The position numbers and the translations under genes are program-made. Under the pieces are notes generated by a model, which was not told the origin of the DNA, did no database searches, and saw only the letters and a program-made list of their open reading frames with translations. Below, in pieces: positions 9,139 to 19,017 of a DNA stretch of 64,000 nt; position 1 is the stretch's first letter, and the number at the start of each line of letters is the position of its first letter. Origin of the DNA: an uncultured Alphaproteobacteria bacterium (GTDB lineage: Bacteria; Pseudomonadota; Alphaproteobacteria; HIMB59; GCA-002718135). The stretch covers positions 186,001-250,000 of the forward strand of contig CACKRG010000001.1 of assembly GCA_902602515.1 (NCBI GenBank), in the 5' to 3' direction.

Positions 9139-9897
9139 TTATTTAATTTTATACTTTATACCAATTGCTTGAAAAAGTGGAGGTTTAAGCATCTGCCAAT
9201 ATAAATTTAAACTATTTATTTTTGTTACCAAGAAATTTTTATCATATTCTCTTTTTACTGGTATTTCACATATTTTATATTTTTTTCTACATGCTAAAAA
9301 GCATGTGTAAAAATAAAATTCATAATATTTTAAATTTTGTTGTAAAATAAAATTATAATTTTCTTTTAAAAATTTTGAACTGATCGCTCTAAATCCATTT
9401 GTTGTATCAGTAAATTTTTTTCTACATGCTATACTAGTCAATGGAGCATGAAAATATTTTATAAGTAAATTTCGTGTTATAGGAGTGTTTATTGCCATAC
9501 CCTTTTTTAAGTATCTAGAACCTTGTATGTAATCATATCCATTTTTCAATTTTAGTATAAAATCATCTGTAAATTTTGGAGAATCTTTACCATTTCCATC
9601 AACTATAATTATTCCTTTAAAGTTTTTTTTTATTAAAAAATCAATAACTGCCAAAAGTGTCATTGTGTGGTCACTTCTTTCTTTCATACTCATTAGTATG
9701 TCGACATTATAATTTGATAGTACTTCAGGCTTTGTAGAGCCGTCATTACTAGGGCTATCAGCAATTAAAACCCCAAAAATTTTATTTTTTTTAATTTCAG
9801 TTAAGAATTTGTGTAACCTTTTGCCTTCGTTATAAACATTAATTACTAAAAAATAATCATATTTGGTTTTTGTAAAAGATTTTATAGTATAATTCAC
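9139..9897 (-). CDS. Glycosyltransferase family 2
   Basis: YFLVINVYNEGKRLHKFLTEI ... ADSPSNDGST ... IIIVDGNGKDSP. Confidence 0.8.
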   Translation of the reverse strand: MNYTIKSFTKTKYDYFLVINVYNEGKRLHKFLTEIKKNKIFGVLIADSPSNDGSTKPEVLSNYNVDILMSMKERSDHTMTLLAVIDFLIKKNFKGIIIVDGNGKDSPKFTDDFILKLKNGYDYIQGSRYLKKGMAINTPITRNLLIKYFHAPLTSIACRKKFTDTTNGFRAISSKFLKENYNFILQQNLKYYEFYFYTCFLACRKKYKICEIPVKREYDKNFLVTKINSLNLYWQMLKPPLFQAIGIKYKIK

Positions 9898-9919
9898 ATA
9901 TAATTTATAAGGGTATAAT

Positions 9920-11206
9920 TTGAAAAAGAAAATATTAATTTTGGGCTTAGGTTACGTAGGGATAACTTTATTCGCTGCCCTTATGAAAAAAAACAAAATT
10001 CATGAATTATATGGAGTGGATAATTCGAAAGAGTTAATAAAAAATCTTAAAAATAAAAAATTTATTACTTATGAAAAGAACCTACTTAATATTTTTAATA
10101 AATATAAGAAAAATAATATTTTTTTTGATAGTCAAATAAATACTAATATAAAATATGATATTATAATAATCTGTGTAGGCACACCTATAAAATCTAATAA
10201 AAAAATTAACGATAAATTTTTATTTGATGCAGTAAAAGATATTAGTAAATCTTTAAATAATAATTCTTTGGTAATTATTAGATCGACAGTAAAAGTTGGT
10301 ACAACAAAAAATATTTATAAGTTTCTAAATAAAATTACTAAAGTTAAATTCCATATCGCTTTTTGTCCAGAAAGAACAATTGAAGGAAATGCGATAGAAG
10401 AAATAACAAAATTGCCTCAATTAGTAGGATGCATAGATAAAAATACTAAAAAGTTAACTTCAGATTTTTTTAAAATTCTTACAAAAAAACTTATTTTCTT
10501 TGAGACATTTGAAGAACCTGAATTAATTAAATTATTAGATAATTCATATAGAGACTCTAAGTTTGCATTTGCAAATCAGGTTGCAATAATTTGTGATCAG
10601 CTTAATCTTAATGCAATGAAAATTATTCAGAAAGCAAATAAAAATTTTACAAGAAATGCAATTCCTTTGCCAGGTCCTGTAGGTGGTCCTTGCTTAAGCA
10701 AAGATCCATATATACTTGATCAAAGCACTAAGCAAAATTCATCATTAATCACTCAATCAAGAAAAATAAATGAAAAATATGTTGAACTATTTTCAAATAA
10801 AATAATTAAATTTTCAAAAAAATTAAATGAAAAAAATATAAATTTTTCAATTATAGGAATTAGTTTTAAAGGTAAACCTGATACAAATGATATAAGAGAT
10901 TCAACAGCATTAAAAATAATTGAAAAAATTAAATCAGAATTTCCTCATTCTAAAATATATATTTTTGATAAATTTGTTGAAACAAGAAAAATTAAAAATT
11001 TAGATTGTATAAAAATTAATAAGATTGATGATTGTTTCAAAAAAAATGTATGCATAATCCATGGAAATAATAACTATATTAAATCAATTGATATTAATAA
11101 AAAACTTAATAATAATGCCAAAGTATTTGTTTTTGATTTTTGGGACAATTTTTCTAATATTACTAATCCATTAAACAAAAAAAGGTATTCAGGCTTAGGA
11201 ATATAA
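9920..11206 (+). CDS. Nucleotide-sugar dehydrogenase (UDP-Glc/ManNAc/GDP-Man DH family)
   Basis: LGLGYVGITLFAALMKK Rossmann motif; CPERTIEGNAIEE; GPVGGPCLSKDPYIL. Confidence 0.9.
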   Translation: MKKKILILGLGYVGITLFAALMKKNKIHELYGVDNSKELIKNLKNKKFITYEKNLLNIFNKYKKNNIFFDSQINTNIKYDIIIICVGTPIKSNKKINDKFLFDAVKDISKSLNNNSLVIIRSTVKVGTTKNIYKFLNKITKVKFHIAFCPERTIEGNAIEEITKLPQLVGCIDKNTKKLTSDFFKILTKKLIFFETFEEPELIKLLDNSYRDSKFAFANQVAIICDQLNLNAMKIIQKANKNFTRNAIPLPGPVGGPCLSKDPYILDQSTKQNSSLITQSRKINEKYVELFSNKIIKFSKKLNEKNINFSIIGISFKGKPDTNDIRDSTALKIIEKIKSEFPHSKIYIFDKFVETRKIKNLDCIKINKIDDCFKKNVCIIHGNNNYIKSIDINKKLNNNAKVFVFDFWDNFSNITNPLNKKRYSGLGI

Positions 11207-11971
11207 ATCTTTATAAAAATCTTGAATGACATCTAATGTATCAATATTAATATTTAAATCATTTTGTAATTTTTTTGTATTTGCGCCAATCGCTTGTCTT
11301 ATTTTAGAAACATCAAAATTAGAATTAAATTTTAAAATTTTATCAATTTTATTATAAGATATCAGATTATTGCCACAAACATTATATGTGGAGTTAAACT
11401 TTCTTTTTTTTATTAATGAATATAAAATTTTTGGAATAATTTTACCAGAAACAAAACTTGTTCTTGTGTATTTATTAACAAATACTTTATTTGAATTAAT
11501 AATATCATAAACATGATTTTTTTTAATTCTTGAATCTAAAACAGGTCCAAGACGAAGAATGATATATTTTTTAGCATAATGCTTTACTATATTTTCAGAT
11601 ATAAGTTTGTTTAAACCATAGTTACTTATCTTAGAAATATTAATATTTGAATTTTCTCTTTTCAAACTTGGAGAATTTTTTTCTTCGTAAACATCTATGC
11701 TTGATAAAAAAATATAATTATCAAATTTATAGTCAAATACTGACTGATAAGTAGTTTTGATTGATTTCTTAAAATCTCTAATTGGATTGCTATTTCCTAT
11801 ATGACGACTAGAATTACCATTAGCATTAATAAAAATATTACATTTCTTATTTTTGAATTTTTTATAATTTTCTTTTGTTATAGAATATATTTTAAAGTTA
11901 TTTTTATTTATAAAGAATTCTTTGATTCTTCTGCCTAAAAGACCATTGCCACCTAAAATAAATACTTTCAT
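11195..11971 (-). CDS. NAD-dependent epimerase/dehydratase family
   Basis: MKVFILGGNGLLGRRIKEFF; SNYGLNKLISE. Confidence 0.8.
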   Translation of the reverse strand: MKVFILGGNGLLGRRIKEFFINKNNFKIYSITKENYKKFKNKKCNIFINANGNSSRHIGNSNPIRDFKKSIKTTYQSVFDYKFDNYIFLSSIDVYEEKNSPSLKRENSNINISKISNYGLNKLISENIVKHYAKKYIILRLGPVLDSRIKKNHVYDIINSNKVFVNKYTRTSFVSGKIIPKILYSLIKKRKFNSTYNVCGNNLISYNKIDKILKFNSNFDVSKIRQAIGANTKKLQNDLNINIDTLDVIQDFYKDLYS

Positions 11972-11972
11972 T

Positions 11973-13193
11973 TTAATAACTTATAAATTTAATATTTTTA
12001 TTAATTTTTCTTATTTTAATCTTAAGAAATTTAGAGATATTCCAAGTTGGGAAAAAAGCATATACATTATTATGTTTTTTAATAAACATATCAGGCTTTA
12101 TTTCTATATTTCTATTAGGTACATATTTACTTATTTTTAATTTTGAATTATCTGTCAGAAAATCAATATATTTATTATTTAAATTAAAATAATTTATTAA
12201 GGATATAGTTTTTGCACCTGCTCCAACTGCAACAATTTTAGAATTTTGATTTAATTTTATTTGCATTATTTTATTAAGGAATCTAGTTTTCTTATTTTCT
12301 ATTGTTTCCATAAAATATCTGAATATCATTTTAGAACTGAAATATTTTTTTTCTTTAGAAATTATCGTTTTAAGCTTTTTATCAATTTTGTTTCTTTTTG
12401 AAATACATAATCTTATCATCTTTCCATGGTAATTAAAAAAATTAACTTTATTGATATACAAATTATTTTGTGTTGAAAGTTTACTTAATCCATTAAGTGA
12501 AAAATAATTTATATGTTCAAGATATATTAATTCAAATTTTGACTTTTCTATCATCCAAGGTGCATATGGCACTTCAAGAAAAAAAATTCCTGTATCTGAT
12601 AAAATTGAATGAATATTTTTAAAAAATTTATTCAAATTATGACAATGATTCAAAACATTATTACAAATAATTGTATCAAATTTTTTAAGCTTTGATTGAA
12701 TTTCGAATTTAGAAATTTCTTCAAATGGTAAATTTATTGAATTAATTTTCTTTTTTTTTAAAATAGAGTGCATTTTACTTGAAATCTCATAAGCAAATAA
12801 TTTAGATTTTTTATTTTTAAATTTATTTAGTAAAAATCCATCATTAGAGCCAATTTCTAAAATATTATTGTTTGGATAATTAATATTTTTTTTAACAAAA
12901 TAAAAATATTCATTTAAATAATTTCTAGAAACTGATGAATTACTAGATGTGTAAGAATATTTAAATTCATTATATCTGTATTGATTAACTAAAGTATGTT
13001 TTAGTTGAATCTGTAAGCAACTTTCACAATAGTTACAAATTAGTCTGGTTTTTGGCAAAATTAAATCTTTGTATTTTTTATGTATGAAAGTATCTGCCGG
13101 CGTATGGTATCCTAAATCAATAACCTTTTCCAATTTTGTACTACTACATATATTGCAGTTATTAATTTTAATTTTATTATTTCTTTTAGACAT
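11973..13193 (-). CDS. SAM-dependent sugar C-methyltransferase-like protein
   Basis: N-terminal CNICSSTKLEKVIDLGYHTPADTF Zn-binding region; ILEIGSNDGFLLNKFK; C-terminal AVGAGAKTISLINYF. Confidence 0.85.
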   Translation of the reverse strand: MSKRNNKIKINNCNICSSTKLEKVIDLGYHTPADTFIHKKYKDLILPKTRLICNYCESCLQIQLKHTLVNQYRYNEFKYSYTSSNSSVSRNYLNEYFYFVKKNINYPNNNILEIGSNDGFLLNKFKNKKSKLFAYEISSKMHSILKKKKINSINLPFEEISKFEIQSKLKKFDTIICNNVLNHCHNLNKFFKNIHSILSDTGIFFLEVPYAPWMIEKSKFELIYLEHINYFSLNGLSKLSTQNNLYINKVNFFNYHGKMIRLCISKRNKIDKKLKTIISKEKKYFSSKMIFRYFMETIENKKTRFLNKIMQIKLNQNSKIVAVGAGAKTISLINYFNLNNKYIDFLTDNSKLKISKYVPNRNIEIKPDMFIKKHNNVYAFFPTWNISKFLKIKIRKINKNIKFISY

Positions 13194-13198
13194 TTATT

Positions 13199-14170
13199 TT
13201 GTTATCTCTAATTATGAAAAAATATTTTAAAGATAAAATATTAATTACTGGGGGAAGTGGTTTTATTGGTTCACACATATCTACTTTTTTTCTCAAAAAA
13301 AATTATCGTATAGTAAATTTTGATTTAAAAAAAGACAAGAATTTAGAAAAATTTCCTAATTATGAATTTATAAAAGGTGATATTAGGGATGAAAAAAATT
13401 TAAGAAAAGCCTTTAAAGGTATTAAACATGTTTTTCATTTAGCTTACATCAATGGTACTCACAATTTTTATATAAGGCCTGTAGAAATTTTAGAAATAGC
13501 CAGTAAGGGCATACTTAATATATGTAAGATGAGTGAAGAAATGGAAATAAAAAAGCTTTTCGTTTTTTCAAGTTCAGAAGTCTATCATGAAAGTAAAAGT
13601 CCAACTGATGAAAAAGTTCATCTTAAAATTCCGGATCCTCATAATCCAAGGTATTCTTACTCAGGTGGTAAAATTTTTTCAGAAATTGTTACTTTAAATT
13701 ATGCAAATGAAAGTAAAATTAAATTTGTAAATATAATTAGACCTCATAATGTTTATGGACCTAATATGGGATATGGCCATGTTGTACCACAGTTGTATTC
13801 AAAAATAAAAAAATTTAAAAACAATAAAAAAATTAATATTAAAATTCATGGGTCAGGTAATGAAAAAAGATCTTTTATTTATATTGATGATTTTGCGAGA
13901 GCTTTTTTTAAAGTTTTTCAATTTGGCAAAAATAAAGAAATATATAATATTGGTAATAATGATCCAGTTACAATAAAAAAACTAATAAAAATATTTGAAA
14001 AAAATTTAAATAAAAAAATTTTAATTAAAGGAGGCAAATTATTAGAGGGTAGTCCAAAAAAAAGATCTCCAAATATAAATAAACTTATTAATCTTGGATA
14101 TAAAAAAAATTATCCTTTAGAAAAAGGAATAAAGCTGTATATAAAATCCGAAAATGAAAGTCCTAAGTAA
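13199..14170 (+). CDS. NAD-dependent epimerase/dehydratase
   Basis: ILITGGSGFIGSHISTFFL; YSGGKIFSE. Confidence 0.88.
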   Translation: MLSLIMKKYFKDKILITGGSGFIGSHISTFFLKKNYRIVNFDLKKDKNLEKFPNYEFIKGDIRDEKNLRKAFKGIKHVFHLAYINGTHNFYIRPVEILEIASKGILNICKMSEEMEIKKLFVFSSSEVYHESKSPTDEKVHLKIPDPHNPRYSYSGGKIFSEIVTLNYANESKIKFVNIIRPHNVYGPNMGYGHVVPQLYSKIKKFKNNKKINIKIHGSGNEKRSFIYIDDFARAFFKVFQFGKNKEIYNIGNNDPVTIKKLIKIFEKNLNKKILIKGGKLLEGSPKKRSPNINKLINLGYKKNYPLEKGIKLYIKSENESPK

Positions 14171-14516
14171 AAATTTTGAAGATAGCAGAGGTTATATTCT
14201 GGATATCCTGTATAGTCAAAATTTTAATCACGCTACAATAATATATAGCAAAAAGGGATCAATTAGAGGTAACCATTACCATAAAAAAACAACACAAATA
14301 ACTTTTGTATTAAGTGGAGAGGTAAAATATTATTATAAATTAAAGAATAAAAAGACAACATCAGAAAAATTAGTTACAAATAGTTTTTTAATAACTAAAC
14401 CTCTAGAAATTCATGCTTATAAATTTATTAAAAATACTAAAATGTTAATACTTAGTAAAGGTTTGAGAGGTGGAAAAGACTACGAAAAAGATACATTTAG
14501 AAAAAAAATAATTTAG
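14154..14516 (+). CDS. Cupin-domain (WxcM/FdtA-like) protein
   Basis: DSRGYILDILY ... GSIRGNHYHKKTTQITFVLSGEVKYYY. Confidence 0.75.
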   Translation: MKVLSKNFEDSRGYILDILYSQNFNHATIIYSKKGSIRGNHYHKKTTQITFVLSGEVKYYYKLKNKKTTSEKLVTNSFLITKPLEIHAYKFIKNTKMLILSKGLRGGKDYEKDTFRKKII

Positions 14517-14517
14517 T

Positions 14518-15717
14518 ATGATTAATCAAGAAAAATTAAACTTTTTCATTGAAAAAAATAAACTTTTTATAATTTTATCTTTGTGGATTTTTTCATCGAT
14601 TTTTTTTTATTTTTACATTTACCAAAAATATGGTGAGCCACCAAGATATGGAATGTTTGACTGGAATAGATACTATAATGGCGCATTAGATATATTAAAT
14701 TTTAAATTTCCTGATTGGCCTTCATACTATTTTTTAAGTTATTGTGTTTATTTAGCCTTATCAATAAAAATACTATTCCCTTACTTCACTTTGGCTTTAG
14801 CCATATTATTGAACTTATTTTCAACTTTATTAGTCTATTCGATAACAAAAAAATTATTTGATAACACAGCAGCAATTTCTTGTGTGTGTGTTTTTCTATT
14901 TTATCCATATTATCAAATGTGGGTATTTTTTATTCAACCAGTAAATTTTTTTTCTTTTTGTTTATTATTTGTTTTATTTTCAGTTGTGCATTTTGAGCAT
15001 GATCTAAAAAAAATATTTATTTTAATTTTTGCGTTAATTTTAGGTCTTACAGCAAGACCGAATGGAATTTCTGAATTAATTTCAGTGTATATATTTTTAA
15101 TAATTTACTACTTTTTTCTTAGTAAGAAAATATCACTATTTATTTTTATAATTGGGATACCAATAATTTATTTTATTTTACTTTTTCTCAGTAATTCAAT
15201 GTCAATAATGAACGTATTTGATGCATGGAATCTAAGCGAAATGCATGAATTTGGATATGTAAATTTGAAACTTAATTTAGGAACTCTAAATTTTGAGAAA
15301 TGCCTAGGACTAAGTTCTGATCAAATAATTAATTTAGATCAAAATAATGCCCCAGCTTCAAATTTAAGTTTTTGGGTTTGTTCATTAATTACATCGCCCA
15401 TTGATGTTATGAAAATTTTTATTGTTCGTTTTTTTGTAACTCTATCTTTTTATAAACCAATACTGTCATTAAAACACAATTTATTTTCTCTTTTAACTCT
15501 TATACCTCTATATATATTTTTCTTCGTTGGCTTTTTTAATGAATTTAAATTAAAAAAAGTATTTATTATGTTATCTTTAATTTTAGTTTTATCAACTATT
15601 GCAATTCATACTGTTGATGGTGATAATAGAGTTTTTTCAGCTTTTCTACCTTTTATATTTATACTTGCGTCAGGAGGTTTTGTAATACTAATAAAAAAAC
15701 TAAAGTTATTAATTTAA
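14518..15717 (+). CDS. Multi-pass membrane protein, probable GT39/PMT-like glycosyltransferase
   Basis: Many TM segments; DWNRYYNGALDILN and AISCVCVFLFYPYYQMW context. Confidence 0.5.
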   Translation: MINQEKLNFFIEKNKLFIILSLWIFSSIFFYFYIYQKYGEPPRYGMFDWNRYYNGALDILNFKFPDWPSYYFLSYCVYLALSIKILFPYFTLALAILLNLFSTLLVYSITKKLFDNTAAISCVCVFLFYPYYQMWVFFIQPVNFFSFCLLFVLFSVVHFEHDLKKIFILIFALILGLTARPNGISELISVYIFLIIYYFFLSKKISLFIFIIGIPIIYFILLFLSNSMSIMNVFDAWNLSEMHEFGYVNLKLNLGTLNFEKCLGLSSDQIINLDQNNAPASNLSFWVCSLITSPIDVMKIFIVRFFVTLSFYKPILSLKHNLFSLLTLIPLYIFFFVGFFNEFKLKKVFIMLSLILVLSTIAIHTVDGDNRVFSAFLPFIFILASGGFVILIKKLKLLI

Positions 15718-17426
15718 TCTTTTTTTATAATATAATTACCTAATACAAGAACATCCATTTCATTTCTTATAAAACAATCAATGGCTTCTTGAGGAGTGTT
15801 TACTATTGGTTCATTTTCATTAAATGAAGTATTTAATAACACCGATATTCCTGTAATTTTTTTAAATTCATTAATAAGTTGCCAAAACAATAAATTATCT
15901 TCTTTATTTACGCTTTGTATTCTAGCTGTGTAATCTTTATGTGTAATTGCTGGTAATAAACTTCTTTTATTTTCTCTAACAATTCCAGATAAAATCATAT
16001 GAGGTGATGCAACTTGATTAGGTAATATAAAATATTCATGAAGATCTTCATAGAGCACTGATGGAGCAAATGGTCTAAAAAACTCTCTTTTTTTAATTTT
16101 TTTATTTAGTAAATCTTTCATATTTGGAAAATTAGGATTAGCTAAAATACTTCTGTTACCTAATGATCTTGGTCCAGACTCCATTCTACCCTGATACCAT
16201 CCAATTATATTTCCCTTGGCTAATAATTTTGCAACTGCGTTAAATGATGGATCTGTTTTCAAATATGATAAATTATTATTATTCAAAAATTTAATTATCT
16301 CATTATCCGTGTATTTTGTTCCTAGATAAATATCATGAAATTGATAGTTTCTACTTTTTTTTAATTTACCATGATAATAATATAATGCGCTACCTATTCC
16401 AGCACCTGGATCATTAGCAATAGGTTGGATAAAAACATTTTTAAATTTGGTTTTTTCAATAATCTCAGAATTCATTAAGCAGTTAAGTATGACCCCACCA
16501 GTCATACAAAGATTTGATGATTTTGTTAATTTGTAAAGCCTATTTGCTAAACTAACACCTAACTTTTCAACAAGTTTTTGAAGGGCATATGCAATATCGT
16601 AATGTCGCTGCAAATATTTATCTGAATAATTTTTTTTTGGTCCAAAAGTTTCATAAAATTTTTTACTTAACCATTTGCTACTGCCGTGTGTATGAAAATT
16701 GAAATATTTTAAATTAAGATAGTATTCGCCATTATTATCTATCTCAACTAAATCTTGAAAATTATTTACATATTTATCAGTTCCATAAGCAGACATACCC
16801 ATTACTTTCCATTCATCGAAGAAAGGCTTAAATCCTAAATAATCTGTGATAGAAGCATATAAATGACCAATTGAATTTGGTATTTTAAACTCTTTAATAA
16901 TATCAATTTGATTATTTTTTCCATATGCAAACATTGTACTAACACTTTCTCCCCTACCATCAATTGTTAAAATTGCCGACTCTTGATATGGTGACACAAA
17001 GAAAACACTGGATGCATGACAAATATGATGGTTGATAAAATCAATATTAAAATTTTTTTTTGTTTTAAATAGTTTTTGAATTTTTTTACCAATTGTTTTC
17101 TTCAAAATAATTCTTTTAATTGCATTATATTCTGTACTACCTGATTTACTAAAAAATAGATTTAAAGATTTAGGAAAGTACTTAAATAAATGGGCAATAT
17201 TAGATATTATTTCATTATTTGGTTGCCAAAAAAAAGTAATTTTGTCTATATCTTCAATTGTTAAATTTTTAAAATTTAAACATGCATTAATGGCATTTAT
17301 TGGAAAAGCAGATGAATGCTTAACTCTGTCAAATCGTTCTTCGTCAACTTGAAAGATAACTTTGCCATCCTCTATCAAACAACTTGATGAATCATGAGAA
17401 TATGCAGTAAGTCCTAAAATATACAT
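15714..17426 (-). CDS. Carbamoyltransferase (NodU/CmcH family)
   Basis: ILGLTAYSHDSSSCLIEDGKVIFQVDEERFDRVKH; INHHICHASSVFF; WYQGRMESGPRSLGNRSILA. Confidence 0.93.
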   Translation of the reverse strand: MYILGLTAYSHDSSSCLIEDGKVIFQVDEERFDRVKHSSAFPINAINACLNFKNLTIEDIDKITFFWQPNNEIISNIAHLFKYFPKSLNLFFSKSGSTEYNAIKRIILKKTIGKKIQKLFKTKKNFNIDFINHHICHASSVFFVSPYQESAILTIDGRGESVSTMFAYGKNNQIDIIKEFKIPNSIGHLYASITDYLGFKPFFDEWKVMGMSAYGTDKYVNNFQDLVEIDNNGEYYLNLKYFNFHTHGSSKWLSKKFYETFGPKKNYSDKYLQRHYDIAYALQKLVEKLGVSLANRLYKLTKSSNLCMTGGVILNCLMNSEIIEKTKFKNVFIQPIANDPGAGIGSALYYYHGKLKKSRNYQFHDIYLGTKYTDNEIIKFLNNNNLSYLKTDPSFNAVAKLLAKGNIIGWYQGRMESGPRSLGNRSILANPNFPNMKDLLNKKIKKREFFRPFAPSVLYEDLHEYFILPNQVASPHMILSGIVRENKRSLLPAITHKDYTARIQSVNKEDNLLFWQLINEFKKITGISVLLNTSFNENEPIVNTPQEAIDCFIRNEMDVLVLGNYIIKKD

Positions 17427-17499
17427 TTTACTAATAGCTGTTAATTAAAAAATATTTTTAATAACAAATAGACCCATATTAATATATAGTTTTATATTA

Positions 17500-18087
17500 A
17501 TGCTAATAAAAATATTAATTTTTTATGTCTTGTTAATTACACCTTCAAAAATTTATGCCGATTTGGGAAGTGAAACTGGCTATAATTTACCTAGATATGT
17601 ATCAATAAAATCAAATGATGTAAATTTAAGGGTTGGACCAAGTATTAATTATCCAATTATAATTAAATATATTAAACAAAATTATCCAATAAAAATCATT
17701 GAAGAATATAAAGATTGGAGACAAATTATTGATATCAACAATAACAATGGATGGATACATAAAAGTCTAATTAAAGGCGAGAGGAATGGTATAATAGTAT
17801 CTAAAAAAAAATCAAATTTAAAGATTTATAATACTCAGGATGGCAAAATAATTGGAGAAATAACATCTGGATCTCTTATTAGTTTAAATAAATGTAAAAT
17901 TGATTGGTGTTTAATATCAGATAATAATAATCAGCATCAAAAAGGTTGGATAGAAAAAGAAAATATTTGGGGTGTTGATAAAAATGAAACTTTTAATTTA
18001 AGTTTTTTTCAAACATTCTATGATTATTTTTTTAAATCTATCAATTTAATTAATTCAAAAATTTCAAATAATATTAAAAAAAGTTAA
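17500..18087 (+). CDS. Secreted SH3-domain protein
   Basis: Signal peptide; SNDVNLRVGPSINYPIIIKY bacterial SH3 motif. Confidence 0.8.
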   Translation: MLIKILIFYVLLITPSKIYADLGSETGYNLPRYVSIKSNDVNLRVGPSINYPIIIKYIKQNYPIKIIEEYKDWRQIIDINNNNGWIHKSLIKGERNGIIVSKKKSNLKIYNTQDGKIIGEITSGSLISLNKCKIDWCLISDNNNQHQKGWIEKENIWGVDKNETFNLSFFQTFYDYFFKSINLINSKISNNIKKS

Positions 18088-18095
18088 AATAAGTA

Positions 18096-18170
18096 TGGCT
18101 GGGGCGGTAGGATTCGAACCTACGAATGCCGACTCCAAAAACCGGTGCCTTACCGCTTGGCGACGCCCCA
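18096..18170 (-). tRNA. tRNA-Gln (anticodon TTG)
   Basis: Reverse complement TGGGGCGTCGCCAAGCGGTAAGGCACCGGTTTTTGGAGTCGGCATTCGTAGGTTCGAATCCTACCGCCCCAGCCA. Confidence 0.95.
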
Positions 18171-18321
18171 AAAAATTCGATACTCTCTAGTATTTAGTGC
18201 AAGATAAGTCAAATTCATCGTATGTGACATTAACACAAATTTTAAACAAAGTAATTATAATTAACAAGGTTTGATACAAACAAGGGATTTACATTTGTAA
18301 AGCTAAGCCTATTTAAATTTT

Positions 18322-19017
18322 ATGTTAAAATTTATTTCATTAATATTTTGCGTACTATTTTTACCTTATGTATCCTTAGCTCAATCTAATTCTCAAAATG
18401 AGAAATTATATGAGAAACTTGTTAGTGATTGGTCAGATATATTTCCAGATGGAAATAGAAATGCTGCTGGTCCAAGATTTTTTAAATATATTTTAGACCA
18501 AAATTTAAAATATGAAGAATTTATACAATTTAATAAATTATATTGCCCAGTCTCTGGTTCATTACTTTCACCTGATGCTTTACCTGATGAAATCTACCTT
18601 ACTAACATCCAAAACGATGAACAAATTTGTGGTCAATATTATAAATGTTGTTGGCCTTGTTTATGTGACGTTATGAAATATTCAGAAACAAAAAAAATAA
18701 ACATTAATTTTAAAGATCAATCAAAAGATATTTATGCAATTGTTATCGATAATCCTTGTAATAAAAATGATTTTCCAGAACTTGTTAATCGAGATTATTT
18801 TTGTGAAGGTAATGAGTTAAATAAAAAATATACTTACTCAGTAGATAATAAACTTGTTATTGGCTTATTACATAATGCAAAAAAATGTGATGCTTACGAT
18901 ATAGATTATATAAAAAATGACCAAATAACTGGACCCATGTGTGAAGCTAGAAATAGTATGCCTCTCGAGGATCTGAATTTTGGAATGGGTGACATTTTTA
19001 TTAGATTGGCAAATTGA
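18322..19017 (+). CDS. Secreted cysteine-rich protein of unknown function
   Basis: Signal peptide LPYVSLAQS; QICGQYYKCCWPCLCDVMKY and other scattered Cys. Confidence 0.6.
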   Translation: MLKFISLIFCVLFLPYVSLAQSNSQNEKLYEKLVSDWSDIFPDGNRNAAGPRFFKYILDQNLKYEEFIQFNKLYCPVSGSLLSPDALPDEIYLTNIQNDEQICGQYYKCCWPCLCDVMKYSETKKININFKDQSKDIYAIVIDNPCNKNDFPELVNRDYFCEGNELNKKYTYSVDNKLVIGLLHNAKKCDAYDIDYIKNDQITGPMCEARNSMPLEDLNFGMGDIFIRLAN

